Shown here in pieces: positions 1 through 8,388 of a DNA stretch of 64,000 bases. The notes below the pieces were generated by a model. The model did no database searches. It had not been told where the DNA came from and saw only the letters and a program-made list of their open reading frames with translations. This stretch comes from Marinicauda salina (GTDB taxonomy: Bacteria > Pseudomonadota > Alphaproteobacteria > Caulobacterales > Maricaulaceae). The translations under genes and the position numbers were made by a program. The DNA lies in contig NZ_QEXV01000003.1 in the NCBI RefSeq assembly GCF_003122085.1, positions 62,001 to 126,000 on the forward strand, in the 5' to 3' direction. Position 1 is the first letter of the stretch; each line of letters opens with the position of its first letter.

Positions 1-1263
1 GCGGCGCGCGATGGCGTCGTTGAGCGCGTCGCAGGCCGCCCCGTCCCAGCCCTCGGGCGCGGCGCGGAAGGTGATCACGCCCATCCCGGCGGGCGTCACC
101 ACCTCCCAGTCCGGCAGGCCGGCCAGGCGGTCTCCCGCGAACTCGGCCATCTCGAAACCGCGGTCGATGGCGCGCGCGATCTCCTCGGTTCCGAAGCACT
201 GCACGGCCAGCCACAGCTTGAGCCCGCGCGCCGAGCGGGTGAGCTGCGGGCCGAATTCGCAGAAATTGATCTCGCCCGACATGGTCGCGGTGTCGCGGAG
301 ATATTCCGGGCGCACGTCGAACGCATCGCGCAGGTGCGCCGGATCGCGGACCAGCACGCCGCCGATCTCGAAGGGCTGGAACAGCCATTTGTGGGGATCG
401 AAGGCGATCGAGTCCGCCCGGCCCAGGCCAGTCAGCGCGTCCGCGCCGCGCGCGCAGAACGCCGCGCAGGCCCCGTAGGCGCCGTCGACATGCAGCCACA
501 GACCCTCGGCGTCGCAGAGATCGGCGAGCGCGGGCAGCGGATCGACCGCGCCGGTATTGGTCGTTCCCGAATTGGCCACGACGCAGAACGGCGTCAGCCC
601 GGCGCGGCGGTCTTCGTGGACGGCGCGCTCCAGGGCGGCGGGATCGAGCCGGAACCCGCCGTCGCTCTCGAGCTTGCGGTATTGCTCCGGTCGAAAACCC
701 AGGATCCTGAGCGCGCGCTCGACGGCCGAATGCGTCTGGTCGGAGGCGTAGATCACCGCGCTCGCCATATCGCCGGCGAGCCGGACATGGCGCGCGGCGG
801 CGAGCGCGGTGAGATTGGCCGCCGATCCGCCCGAGGTGAACAGCCCGCCCGCGCCGTCGGGAAAGCCGAAGGCCCCGGCGATCCAGGCGATCAGCTCGCG
901 TTCGAGGCGGGCGTAACCCGCCGAGGCCATCCAGGTGCCCGCGAAGATATTGAAGCCGGACGCGTACAGATCGCCCAACGCGCCCATGAAATTCCCCGGA
1001 CCCGGCACGAAGGAGAAAAACCGCGGATGGTCGACATGGGTGATGTTGTCGAAGACGGCCGCGTCCAGTTCGGCGGCGACCGCGTCGAATTCGCGCCCCT
1101 CAGCGGGCGGCGGCGTCAGCGCCGGGAAGTTCCCGCCGAATTCGCGCCAGGGCGATCGGTCTTCGAGCTCCGCCAGATGATCGACGATGCGGTCGACGGC
1201 GGCGTAGCCGCGCCGGCGCATCTCCTCGGGCGACAGGGAAAGCAGGGGATCGTCGTCGCTCAC
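1..1263 (-). CDS. PLP-dependent amino-acid decarboxylase (group II), partial at window edge
   Basis: The gene starts at GTG 1263 and runs off the left edge, so about 421 N-terminal residues are visible and probably the last 50-60 are missing. The translation begins MSDDDPLLSLSPEEMRRRGY and carries the family landmarks: HVDGAYG (Asp that contacts the PLP pyridine nitrogen) and, just after, SIAFDPHKWLFQP, whose Lys292 (codon 388-390) is the expected Schiff-base lysine. This is the aromatic-L-amino-acid/glutamate decarboxylase-like pyridoxal-dependent family. The substrate cannot be told from the sequence. The first in-frame ATG is at codon 14, but the GTG keeps the conserved N-terminal helix. 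The gene stands alone, reading away from the pdh cluster. Family call is firm; substrate is unknown. Confidence 0.88.
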   Translation of the reverse strand, partial: MSDDDPLLSLSPEEMRRRGYAAVDRIVDHLAELEDRSPWREFGGNFPALTPPPAEGREFDAVAAELDAAVFDNITHVDHPRFFSFVPGPGNFMGALGDLYASGFNIFAGTWMASAGYARLERELIAWIAGAFGFPDGAGGLFTSGGSAANLTALAAARHVRLAGDMASAVIYASDQTHSAVERALRILGFRPEQYRKLESDGGFRLDPAALERAVHEDRRAGLTPFCVVANSGTTNTGAVDPLPALADLCDAEGLWLHVDGAYGACAAFCARGADALTGLGRADSIAFDPHKWLFQPFEIGGVLVRDPAHLRDAFDVRPEYLRDTATMSGEINFCEFGPQLTRSARGLKLWLAVQCFGTEEIARAIDRGFEMAEFAGDRLAGLPDWEVVTPAGMGVITFRAAPEGWDGAACDALNDAIARR

Positions 1264-1385
1264 GATGGCGTCTCGGTCATGAGGGCGGGTCCGGTCGTCG
1301 GGAAAGACGCGCCGCAACGATCGCGGCGCGTCGGCGCAGCTTCGACGATCGGACCGGGCGGCTCAAGCGCGGCGACCGATCCCGC

Positions 1386-1715
1386 TCAGCCGTGGCCGCC
1401 GTTCGCGAGATGGCTTTCGAGGCAGCCCCGCATGGCGAGATAGGACGGCCGCCGGCCGGTCTCCTCGAACCGGTCCAGGCAGGCCTGCTCGGTTTCGTCG
1501 TCGACGCGTTCGAGCAGGACGCGCACGACCTCGCGATTGCGCGCCTCGCCGGTGAGGCAGTCCTGATACATCTGCTCCAGGTACGTCCCGTACTGGCGCG
1601 CCATCGCCTCGCACGCCGCCTCGGTGTCGAACGCCGGCGACAATTCCTCGAACTCTCCGGATTCGCCGGCCGGCTGCGCGGCAAGCGCCGCGGCCAAGAT
1701 GAGCCACGCCATCAC
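1386..1715 (-). CDS. small secreted four-cysteine protein of unknown function
   Basis: A 109-residue product beginning MMAWLILAAALAAQPAG, a short hydrophobic export signal with a likely cleavage site near residue 13-16. The mature part is helical and charged, with four cysteines (about C35, C53, C79, C98) spaced as in a two-disulfide helical hairpin, which suggests a periplasmic location. I do not recognise the family. It lies between the decarboxylase (122 nt downstream) and the 142-codon unknown gene (109 nt upstream), with no clear operon link to either. The frame was chosen because it alone gives a signal peptide and ordinary amino-acid composition; the overlapping frames are Arg/Pro-rich. 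Confidence 0.6.
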   Translation of the reverse strand: MMAWLILAAALAAQPAGESGEFEELSPAFDTEAACEAMARQYGTYLEQMYQDCLTGEARNREVVRVLLERVDDETEQACLDRFEETGRRPSYLAMRGCLESHLANGGHG

Positions 1716-1824
1716 ACCATCCTCGCGTCGCGCCCCGCGACCCCGGGGCCATCATGGCGCCATGCAGCAACGGCGCCGACGCGGTTTGTCAGATGAAGTG
1801 CAGCGGGGGCGGGATGGGGGAAAT

Positions 1825-2253
1825 CTACGGTCTTTCAGGACCTCTGGAGATCCTGACTTTCGGCGCGCCCTGACAGATGAAGCGGATATATTCCGTGGTC
1901 GCGTCGATGTGGTAGGCGCGTAGATCGTCAAGGCGCTCATAAGCTTCGCGGAAGTTTCCCGTAATTGCTCGCCGGAGTCGCTCCATAGCGGGCGCCGAGG
2001 TATCCGAAGGCTTCAGCGGTCCGGGGTCCATCTGATCCTGCGAGAACTCGTCTAGGATGGCGAAGAAGATGGGTCTTATATCTATCGTCGCAGTACGCCC
2101 AAGCCCCTCGCTCGGCTCGCCGGCCTCCTCCAGTCGGACGCGGATGCCCAGCTCACCCATCCACGTGACCTCTTTCAGGAACCAGAAGCTGCCATCATAG
2201 AGTTCCTCGATTTCATAGACTTGCTCGAAGTCCGTGAAAACGCTGTCCCACAT
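1825..2253 (-). CDS. hypothetical protein, last gene of the pdhA/pdhB transcription unit
   Basis: A 142-residue acidic protein beginning MWDSVFTDFEQVYEIEELYD, rich in aromatic residues, with no signal peptide and no membrane segment. I recognise no family. The ATG lies only 10 nt after the stop of the DUF5076-like gene, so it is probably co-transcribed with pdhB. Base composition is visibly less GC-rich than its neighbours (runs such as gatgggtcttatatctatcg), which hints at a later arrival. The tryptophan-containing, all-soluble composition argues that this is a real protein rather than a chance frame. Confidence 0.6.
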   Translation of the reverse strand: MWDSVFTDFEQVYEIEELYDGSFWFLKEVTWMGELGIRVRLEEAGEPSEGLGRTATIDIRPIFFAILDEFSQDQMDPGPLKPSDTSAPAMERLRRAITGNFREAYERLDDLRAYHIDATTEYIRFICQGAPKVRISRGPERP

Positions 2254-2263
2254 GTCGCGCCCC

Positions 2264-2527
2264 TCAGTTCCGGATCGAGCCCTCGACCGTATCGGTCGGG
2301 TTGTCGATCTCGGCGCCGAAAAGCTCGAGGATCTCCTCGAGCGCGGCGTCGGGCCCGGCGGCCTTGCCGGTCTGGGCGAGCGCGGATGCGAAATGGCGGG
2401 CGAAGTCGGCGAGCATGATGCCGGCGCTCGCGCCGTTCTCGACCTGGTCGACGTCGATATGGACGGTCATGCCGGCTTCGGCGGTGCGGAACGCGACGAA
2501 GAAGGGGACGTCCTCGTGTTCCGCCAT
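2264..2527 (-). CDS. DUF5076-like small protein downstream of pdhB
   Basis: An 87-residue protein beginning MAEHEDVPFFVAFRTAEAGM, with a predicted compact alpha/beta core and an acidic C-terminal helix (LEEILELFGAEID). From memory, proteins of this size and pattern next to pyruvate dehydrogenase genes in Caulobacterales are labelled DUF5076; I could not run a domain search. Its ATG is 11 nt after the pdhB stop, so it is almost certainly translated from the same mRNA. Function is unknown; the position suggests a link to the pyruvate dehydrogenase complex but does not prove one. Confidence 0.6.
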   Translation of the reverse strand: MAEHEDVPFFVAFRTAEAGMTVHIDVDQVENGASAGIMLADFARHFASALAQTGKAAGPDAALEEILELFGAEIDNPTDTVEGSIRN

Positions 2528-2538
2528 GTCCGCCTCCC

Positions 2539-3996
2539 CTACTCCGCGTAGCAGACCGCCTTCGCTGCGGCGATTATGTCCTCAACGCCCGGTAGCGACA
2601 AGGTCTCCAGATTGGCGGCGTAGGGCAGCGGCACGTCGGCCTGGTGGACGCGCGCGGGCGGGGCGTCGAGATAGTCGAAGGCCTCGTTGGTCACGACCGC
2701 GGCGATCTCCGCGCCGATGCCGGAGCGCCCCCAGCCTTCCTCGGCGCAGACGATGCGATTGGTCTTCTTCACCGACTCCACGACCGTGTCGGTGTCGAGC
2801 GGGCGCAGGGTCCTCAGATCGATCACCTCGGCGTCTATGCCGGCTTCCGCCAGCGTCTCGGCGGCCTCGAGCGCGAAGGCGACCATGCGCGAATGCGCCA
2901 CGATGGTGACGTCGCTTCCCTCGCGCCGGACGCGCGCCTTGCCGATCGGCAGCACCCAGTCGTCCCAGTCGGGCACGTCGAAGCTCTCGCCGTAGATGAG
3001 CTCGTGCTCGAGGAATATGACCGGGTTGGGGTCGCGGATGGCGGCCTTGAGAAGCCCCTTGGCGTCGGCGGCGTCGTAGGGCGCGATCACCTTCAGGCCC
3101 GGCACGTGGGCGTACCAGCTCGAATAGTCCTGGCTGTGCTGGGCGCCGACGCGGGCCGCCGCGCCGTTGGGGCCGCGGAACACGATCGGACAGCCCATCT
3201 GGCCGCCGGACATGTAGAGCGTCTTGGCGGCGGAATTGATCAGGTGGTCGATCGCCTGCATGGCGAAGTTGAAGGTCATGAACTCGACGACGGGGCGGAG
3301 CCCGCCGAAGGCCGCGCCGACGCCCAGCCCGGCGAAGCCGTGCTCGGTGATCGGGGTGTCGACGACGCGCTTGGGCCCGAACTCGTCGAGCAGGCCGCGC
3401 GTGACCTTGTAGGCGCCCTCGTACTCGGCGACCTCCTCGCCCATCACGAAGACCGTCTCGTCGCGGCGCATCTCCTCGGCCATGGCGTCGCGCAGCGCGT
3501 CGCGCACGGCGGTCTCCTTCCACTCGACGTCGTCGGGGACCTCGGGGTCGGAGGCGGCCGGTTGCGCATGGCGGACCTTTTCGGGGGCTTCCCCCCGGCC
3601 CTCGCCCTTCGAGACGGCGCTACGCGCCTCCTCAGGGTGAGGGCCTTGCTTATCGTCCTCATCCTGAGGAGCGCTCGAAGAGCGCGTCTCGAAGGACGAG
3701 GACGATTCAGATTCCCCGCCGGGCTCGTAGCCCTCGAGCGCGCTTTCGTCCTCGCCGTCTTCGAGCAGGAGCGCGATCGGGGCGTTGACCTTCACGCCCT
3801 CGGTCCCCTCCTCGACGAGGAGCTTGCCGACGGTCCCCTCCTCGACGGCCTCGACCTCCATCGTGGCCTTGTCGGTCTCGATCTCGGCGATGACGTCGCC
3901 CGAGGACACCTCGTCGCCGGGCTTGACCGTCCATTTCGCCAGCGTGCCCTCCTCCATGGTGGGCGACAGGGCGGGCATGAGCACTTCGATGGGCAT
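2539..3996 (-). CDS. pdhB: pyruvate dehydrogenase E1 component, beta subunit, with N-terminal lipoyl domain
   Basis: A 485-residue protein in two parts. Residues 1-80 are a biotinyl/lipoyl domain ([15 protein letters not shown]; lipoyl lysine K43 in [11 protein letters not shown]). From about residue 150 the E1-beta transketolase fold begins ([20 protein letters not shown], then [38 protein letters not shown]) and ends with the C-terminal domain ([17 protein letters not shown]). With PdhA it decarboxylates pyruvate using thiamine diphosphate and acetylates the lipoyl groups of E2. The start codon shares one base with the stop of the NTF2-like gene upstream (TGATG), implying translational coupling. 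The linker, residues about 97-133, is encoded by two palindromic repeat units in frame (see repeat entries). No pdhC follows. Confidence 0.97.
   Translation of the reverse strand: MPIEVLMPALSPTMEEGTLAKWTVKPGDEVSSGDVIAEIETDKATMEVEAVEEGTVGKLLVEEGTEGVKVNAPIALLLEDGEDESALEGYEPGGESESSSSFETRSSSAPQDEDDKQGPHPEEARSAVSKGEGRGEAPEKVRHAQPAASDPEVPDDVEWKETAVRDALRDAMAEEMRRDETVFVMGEEVAEYEGAYKVTRGLLDEFGPKRVVDTPITEHGFAGLGVGAAFGGLRPVVEFMTFNFAMQAIDHLINSAAKTLYMSGGQMGCPIVFRGPNGAAARVGAQHSQDYSSWYAHVPGLKVIAPYDAADAKGLLKAAIRDPNPVIFLEHELIYGESFDVPDWDDWVLPIGKARVRREGSDVTIVAHSRMVAFALEAAETLAEAGIDAEVIDLRTLRPLDTDTVVESVKKTNRIVCAEEGWGRSGIGAEIAAVVTNEAFDYLDAPPARVHQADVPLPYAANLETLSLPGVEDIIAAAKAVCYAE
3598..3644. repeat. palindromic repeat unit 1 inside pdhB
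   Basis: A 47-bp imperfect palindrome. The left arm is GCCCTCGCCCTTCGAGACGG and the right arm ends CTCCTCAGGGTGAGGGC, with a short centre around 3618-3624. It is an inverted relative of unit 2 (CCTTCGAGAC...CTCCTCAGG cores match). Such elements are familiar as dispersed intergenic palindromes in alphaproteobacteria. Here it lies wholly inside the pdhB reading frame and is translated as the [16 protein letters not shown] part of the linker. Confidence 0.85.
3652..3706. repeat. palindromic repeat unit 2 inside pdhB
   Basis: A 55-bp imperfect palindrome running from ATCGTCCTCATCCTGAGGAG to CTCGAAGGACGAGGACGAT with the centre near 3679. Only 7 bp separate it from unit 1, and it is in the opposite orientation, so the two form a back-to-back pair like a bacterial interspersed mosaic element. 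It is translated within pdhB as [17 protein letters not shown], a peptide typical of this repeat type when read through. Confidence 0.85.
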
Positions 3997-4409
3997 CAGG
4001 CGCTTTCCTTCGAAGAAGGCTGATATTCGAGAACGTGTTCGCGCATGCGCTCGGCGAAGGCGAGCAGCGTGTTCATCGGCCGGATGAGGACTTCGAGGCG
4101 GGCCATCCGGCCCTGGTCATCGAGCGAGATCCGGTCGATCCCGACGAGGTCCTTGCCGTCCACCGAGCCGGTGAATTCGAGGATGATCTCGTCGCCGTCG
4201 ACCCACTCGCGGCGGTAGTCGAACCCTTCCACGATGTCGATCACGCCCTGGAGGATGTGGATCAGATAGGCCTTGTCGGCGCTCGGCTTCCACACCACCG
4301 GCGAATGCAGTTCGCAGCCCTCGGCGATGATCGCGTCCATGCGCGAGGCGTCGCGCGCGGCGACGGCCTCATGCCAGGCGGCGAGGAAGGCTCGAGTCTC
4401 GCCGTTCAT
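3996..4409 (-). CDS. NTF2/SnoaL-like small protein between pdhA and pdhB
   Basis: A 137-residue protein beginning [20 protein letters not shown] with the layout of the SnoaL/NTF2-like cone fold: an N-terminal helix pair ([20 protein letters not shown]), then beta strands ([44 protein letters not shown]) and a C-terminal helix. Members are polyketide cyclases, dehydratases, isomerases or simple ligand binders, so the reaction cannot be given. Its ATG overlaps the upstream VOC stop by four bases (ATGA) and its TGA shares one base with the pdhB ATG; it is locked into the pdh operon by coupling on both sides. Confidence 0.75.
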   Translation of the reverse strand: MNGETRAFLAAWHEAVAARDASRMDAIIAEGCELHSPVVWKPSADKAYLIHILQGVIDIVEGFDYRREWVDGDEIILEFTGSVDGKDLVGIDRISLDDQGRMARLEVLIRPMNTLLAFAERMREHVLEYQPSSKESA

Positions 4410-4795
4410 GCCGCGCCCTCGTCCTTCTGGAAAAGCCCCACCACATTGCCGTCCGGGTCCTTGAGATAGCCGACCCAGCCCACGCCCGGCAGCGCGAATT
4501 TCGGCAGAGCCTCCACGCCGCCCGCGCCGAGACCGGCCGCCATGGCGGCGTCGAGGTCGGCGACGTCTACGGTGATGATCGCGCCCATGACGGGCGCGCC
4601 CTCGCCCGGGGGCGGCCCCATGCGCTTGATCATCCGTCCCTTCGCTCCGGCGTCGGACCCCGTGCGTATCTCCCAGAAGACCGCGTCGCCGAATGCGTGT
4701 TCGACGAAGGACCAGCCGAACGCCGCTTCATAGAAGGCGGCGCTCGCGGCCTGATCGCTGGTGTGGATCTCGAACGTGGCGACGGCTCCGCTCAT
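4406..4795 (-). CDS. VOC-family (glyoxalase/bleomycin-resistance fold) protein
   Basis: A 129-residue protein from ATG 4795. It shows the two beta-alpha-beta-beta-beta modules of the vicinal oxygen chelate fold: FEIHTSDQAASAAFYEAAFGW at the front and VGWVGYLKDPDGNVVGLFQ at the end, the latter being the classic VOC C-terminal signature. It resembles the group of unknown-function VOC proteins described as glyoxalase-like and could be a metal-dependent lyase, isomerase or a binding protein; the substrate is not evident. It starts 7 nt after the pdhA stop and overlaps the next gene by ATGA, so it belongs to the pdhA-pdhB transcript. A longer upstream in-frame extension runs through pdhA and was rejected. 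Confidence 0.82.
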   Translation of the reverse strand: MSGAVATFEIHTSDQAASAAFYEAAFGWSFVEHAFGDAVFWEIRTGSDAGAKGRMIKRMGPPPGEGAPVMGAIITVDVADLDAAMAAGLGAGGVEALPKFALPGVGWVGYLKDPDGNVVGLFQKDEGAA

Positions 4796-4802
4796 CGGCC
4801 CG

Positions 4803-5867
4803 CTACCCCTCCACCAGCACGTCGGTGTAGAGCTCGTCGGGATCGGGCTCGGGGCTCTCCTTGGCGAACTCGGCGGCCTCGTTGACGATCGCCTTGACCT
4901 CCTTGTCGAGTTCCTTGAGCGCGTCCTCGTCAGCGTAGCCGGCGTCGACAATGGTCTTGCGCGCATTGTCGATCGGATCGTTGTGCTCGCGATACTCGTT
5001 GACCTCGTCGCGGGAGCGGTACTTCGCCGGGTCCGACATCGAGTGGCCGCGATAGCGATAGGTCTTCATCTCGAGGATGTAGGGGCCCTTGCCGTCGCGG
5101 GCGTGCTTGATCGCCTTCTTCGCGGCCTCGTGCACGGCGAGGATGTCCATGCCGTCGACCTCGTCGCCGGGAATGTTGAAGCTGGCGCCGCGCTTGTAGA
5201 GATGGGTTTCGGCCGAGGAGCGCTTCACGCTCGTGCCCATGGCGTACTGGTTGTTCTCGATGACGTAGACGACCGGCAGGTTCCAGAGCTTGGCCATGTT
5301 GAAGCTCTCGTAGACCTGGCCCTGATTGGCCGCGCCGTCGCCGAAATAGGTCGCGCAGACCTTGCCGTTCTCCCTGTAGGCGTCGGCGAAGGCCAGCCCG
5401 GTGCCGATCGGGACCGAGGCGCCGACGATGCCGTGCCCGCCGAAGAACTGCTTCTCGCGCGAGAACATGTGCATCGAGCCGCCCTTGCCGCGCGAGTAGC
5501 CGCCCTCGCGGCCGGTGAGCTCGGCCATCACGCCCTTGGGATCCATGCCGGTGGCCAGCATGTGGCCGTGATCGCGATAGCCGGTGATCACCTGGTCGCC
5601 GTCCTCGAGCGCGCCCTGCACGCCGACCACGACGGCCTCCTGGCCGATATAGAGATGGCAGAAGCCCGCGATCAGCCCCATGCCGTAGAGCTGGCCGGCC
5701 TTCTCCTCGAAGCGCCGGATGACGAGCATGTCCTTGTACCAGGCCAGCAGCTCGTCCTTCGCCACGGACGGCTTCTTCGACCGGCTCGCGCCGCGCTTCG
5801 ACGCGCCGGACTTCGAGGTCGAGGAGGACTTGGACGAGGAAGAGGAGGCGGAGCGTTTCGTCGCCAT
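4803..5867 (-). CDS. pdhA: pyruvate dehydrogenase E1 component, alpha subunit
   Basis: A 354-residue protein. Residues about 35-354 match E1-alpha: MLVIRRFEEKAGQLYGMG, GFCHLYIGQEAVVVGV, the thiamine-diphosphate motif from GDGAANQG (about 177-184) to ENNQYAMGTS, and RYRGHSMSDPAKYRS, the loop phosphorylated in mitochondrial enzymes. With PdhB it forms the E1 heterotetramer feeding acetyl-CoA to the TCA cycle. The first 32 residues are an unusual Ser/Lys/Arg tract (SASSSSSKSSSTSKSGASKR) not part of the usual fold. It is the first gene of the operon pdhA-VOC-NTF2-pdhB-DUF5076-unknown. A candidate promoter lies about 50-75 nt upstream. Confidence 0.97.
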   Translation of the reverse strand: MATKRSASSSSSKSSSTSKSGASKRGASRSKKPSVAKDELLAWYKDMLVIRRFEEKAGQLYGMGLIAGFCHLYIGQEAVVVGVQGALEDGDQVITGYRDHGHMLATGMDPKGVMAELTGREGGYSRGKGGSMHMFSREKQFFGGHGIVGASVPIGTGLAFADAYRENGKVCATYFGDGAANQGQVYESFNMAKLWNLPVVYVIENNQYAMGTSVKRSSAETHLYKRGASFNIPGDEVDGMDILAVHEAAKKAIKHARDGKGPYILEMKTYRYRGHSMSDPAKYRSRDEVNEYREHNDPIDNARKTIVDAGYADEDALKELDKEVKAIVNEAAEFAKESPEPDPDELYTDVLVEG

Positions 5868-5914
5868 TATTCACACGCGAAATAAATCGCGCTCCCTGTC
5901 GGATACGAGGGAGC

Positions 5915-5943
5915 GTTTAACAGCCCCGGCGCGCGCAGGTAAA
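5915..5943 (-). promoter_or_regulatory. candidate sigma-70 promoter for pdhA
   Basis: On the minus strand, TTTACC (5943-5938), a 17-bp spacer, then TTAAAC (5920-5915). Immediately downstream, 5890-5915 can fold as a 7-bp hairpin (CGCTCCC...GGGAGCG), which would sit at the very 5' end of the pdhA mRNA. Pattern reading only. Confidence 0.4.
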
Positions 5944-5993
5944 GCGGAACCGGCGCGCGGCGCGGTCAATTGTGGGACGTTCGGGCGCCGGCC

Positions 5994-6320
5994 TCAGTAG
6001 CCGGAGTCGCGGGACTCGATCTTGACGATGATCTCGTCGGGATGGGCGAAGTTGAGCACCTCGCGGGCGCGCTCCTCGACATAGTCGAGATCCAGCCCGT
6101 CGCCCGAGGGCGAGAGCCGCGCGACGCGATCCTCGAGCGCGGCGCGCTCGGCGCGCACCGCGGCGAGCTCCGCCTCGGCCTCGGCGATGCGGCCCTTCAC
6201 GACGACGTAATTGAGATAGCCCTGCTCGCCGTGCAGCGCGTGATAGCCGAGATAGCTGATCACCACCGCCCAGATCGCCGGGGCGAGGAAGCCCTTCAGC
6301 CTCCGCATCGCCGTCTCCAT
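5994..6320 (-). CDS. ftsB: septum formation initiator FtsB/DivIC-like
   Basis: A 108-residue bitopic membrane protein: short cytoplasmic N-terminus, one membrane helix (LAPAIWAVVISYLGYHAL, about 12-29), then a coiled coil (GRIAEAEAELAAVRAERAALEDRVARL) and a C-terminal FtsB-like segment (DYVEERAREVLNFAHPDEIIV). FtsB-type proteins join FtsL and FtsQ in the divisome and help activate septal FtsW-FtsI. It lies between eno and pdhA, the usual alphaproteobacterial place. A second ATG at 6308 has a good GGAG upstream and could be the true start. Confidence 0.9.
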   Translation of the reverse strand: METAMRRLKGFLAPAIWAVVISYLGYHALHGEQGYLNYVVVKGRIAEAEAELAAVRAERAALEDRVARLSPSGDGLDLDYVEERAREVLNFAHPDEIIVKIESRDSGY

Positions 6321-6406
6321 CCACCGCCCGCCTTTTCTGCGGATCGTGCAGGATGAGAATGCCCGGCTATCGTAAAGGAACAGTTAGGCGAATCGCTCCC
6401 GCCGCG

Positions 6407-7741
<1,335 letters not shown>

Positions 7742-7828
7742 TCATAGACGAGCCCGTCGAACGCGAAAAGCCCCGCGCCTGTCCGCTCGGTCCCCGTCGT
7801 CTCCGGCCTGCAGGACACCCCGCCCCGG

Positions 7829-7848
7829 CCCTCCCCTCGAGGGGAGGG
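7829..7848. repeat. perfect 20-bp palindrome in the eno-rpmF gap
   Basis: CCCTCCCCTCGAGGGGAGGG is fully self-complementary. The same core with a slightly different centre recurs at 7983-8006 and at 62951-62971, so this is a dispersed palindrome family of the chromosome. It lies upstream of eno, outside any credible gene. Confidence 0.85.
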
Positions 7849-7884
7849 AGACCGGAAGCGTCCGAGGCGTTCGTCCGCGCAACG

Positions 7885-7956
7885 ACGTCCGTCGCAGCAA
7901 ACGCATCCGTCGCCGCAAACACATCCGTCGCCGCAAACACATCCGTCGCCGCAGAA
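7885..7956. repeat. four tandem 18-bp repeats upstream of eno
   Basis: Four adjacent 18-bp units: ACGTCCGTCGCAGCAAAC, GCATCCGTCGCCGCAAAC, ACATCCGTCGCCGCAAAC and ACATCCGTCGCCGCAGAA. Units 2-4 differ by only one or two bases, so the array is young. No convincing gene contains it; frames across it give simple repeated hexapeptides. The whole 7685-8092 interval otherwise holds only palindromes and the rpmF terminator. Confidence 0.9.
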
Positions 7957-7982
7957 TTGCGATTCGTGCGGGACGCCCTTCC

Positions 7983-8006
7983 CCCTCCCCCGCTTGCGGG
8001 GGAGGG
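7983..8006. repeat. 24-bp hairpin of the CCCTCCCC family
   Basis: CCCTCCCCCGC, a TT loop, and GCGGGGGAGGG form an 11-bp perfect stem. It has the same flanking character (ggtcggggtggggg follows) as repeats near nuoG. It lies between the tandem array and the rpmF terminator. Confidence 0.85.
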
Positions 8007-8027
8007 TCGGGGTGGGGGCCACAACGC

Positions 8028-8056
8028 AAAAAGCCCCGCGCCTCGGGCGCGGGGCT
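8028..8056 (-). terminator. intrinsic terminator of rpmF
   Basis: Read on the minus strand: an 11-bp perfect GC stem (AGCCCCGCGCC / GGCGCGGGGCT, loop of 3) followed at once by TTTTT. It sits about 37 nt after the rpmF stop and has the right orientation. It is the clearest rho-independent terminator in the window. Confidence 0.92.
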
Positions 8057-8092
8057 CATGCATCCAGACGGCGGCGCGAGCCGCGGGAGGAC

Positions 8093-8275
8093 TTAGTCCT
8101 CCTTCGACTCCAGCACCTGCTTGCCGCGATACATGCCGGTCTTCAGATCGACATGGTGCGGCCGACGCAGCTCGCCGGTGTCCTTGTCCTCGACATAGGC
8201 CGGATTCTTCAGCGCGTCGTGGCTGCGGCGATGATTGCGCTTCGACGGCGAGACTTTTCTCTTCGGGACCGCCAT
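8093..8275 (-). CDS. rpmF: 50S ribosomal protein L32
   Basis: A 60-residue basic protein beginning [20 protein letters not shown], the standard L32 N-terminus, and continuing [21 protein letters not shown]. It lacks the four zinc-binding cysteines, as is usual in alphaproteobacterial L32. The ATG at 8275 is preceded by a GGGAG-type ribosome binding site. It has its own promoter and terminator and so is a single-gene transcript. Confidence 0.97.
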   Translation of the reverse strand: MAVPKRKVSPSKRNHRRSHDALKNPAYVEDKDTGELRRPHHVDLKTGMYRGKQVLESKED

Positions 8276-8340
8276 GGGTCTCTCCCGGACTGATGAGCGA
8301 ATTCCGTCCGCCGGCGGCGGGCCGTCGGCGTGAGCGCGTG

Positions 8341-8369
8341 CGTATACATGCCGCCGCGCGGCGTGGCAA
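8341..8369 (-). promoter_or_regulatory. candidate sigma-70 promoter for rpmF
   Basis: On the minus strand: TTGCCA (8369-8364), exactly 17 bp, then TATACG (8346-8341). This gives a leader of about 60 nt to the rpmF ATG. Spacing and both hexamers are good for an alphaproteobacterial housekeeping promoter. Confidence 0.6.
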
Positions 8370-8388
8370 CCGGCGTGATGCGCGGGGC

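Noticed and set aside
7766-7779. aaaagccccgcgcc as a second terminator for rpmF or a lost gene
   Set aside because: It repeats one arm of the 8028-8056 terminator but the pairing arm is absent, so no hairpin forms.
7885-7956. Regular 18-bp tandem units, possible CRISPR or iteron array
   Set aside because: Units are directly adjacent with no unique spacers, so not CRISPR. No replication gene or DnaA boxes are near, so an origin is not supported.
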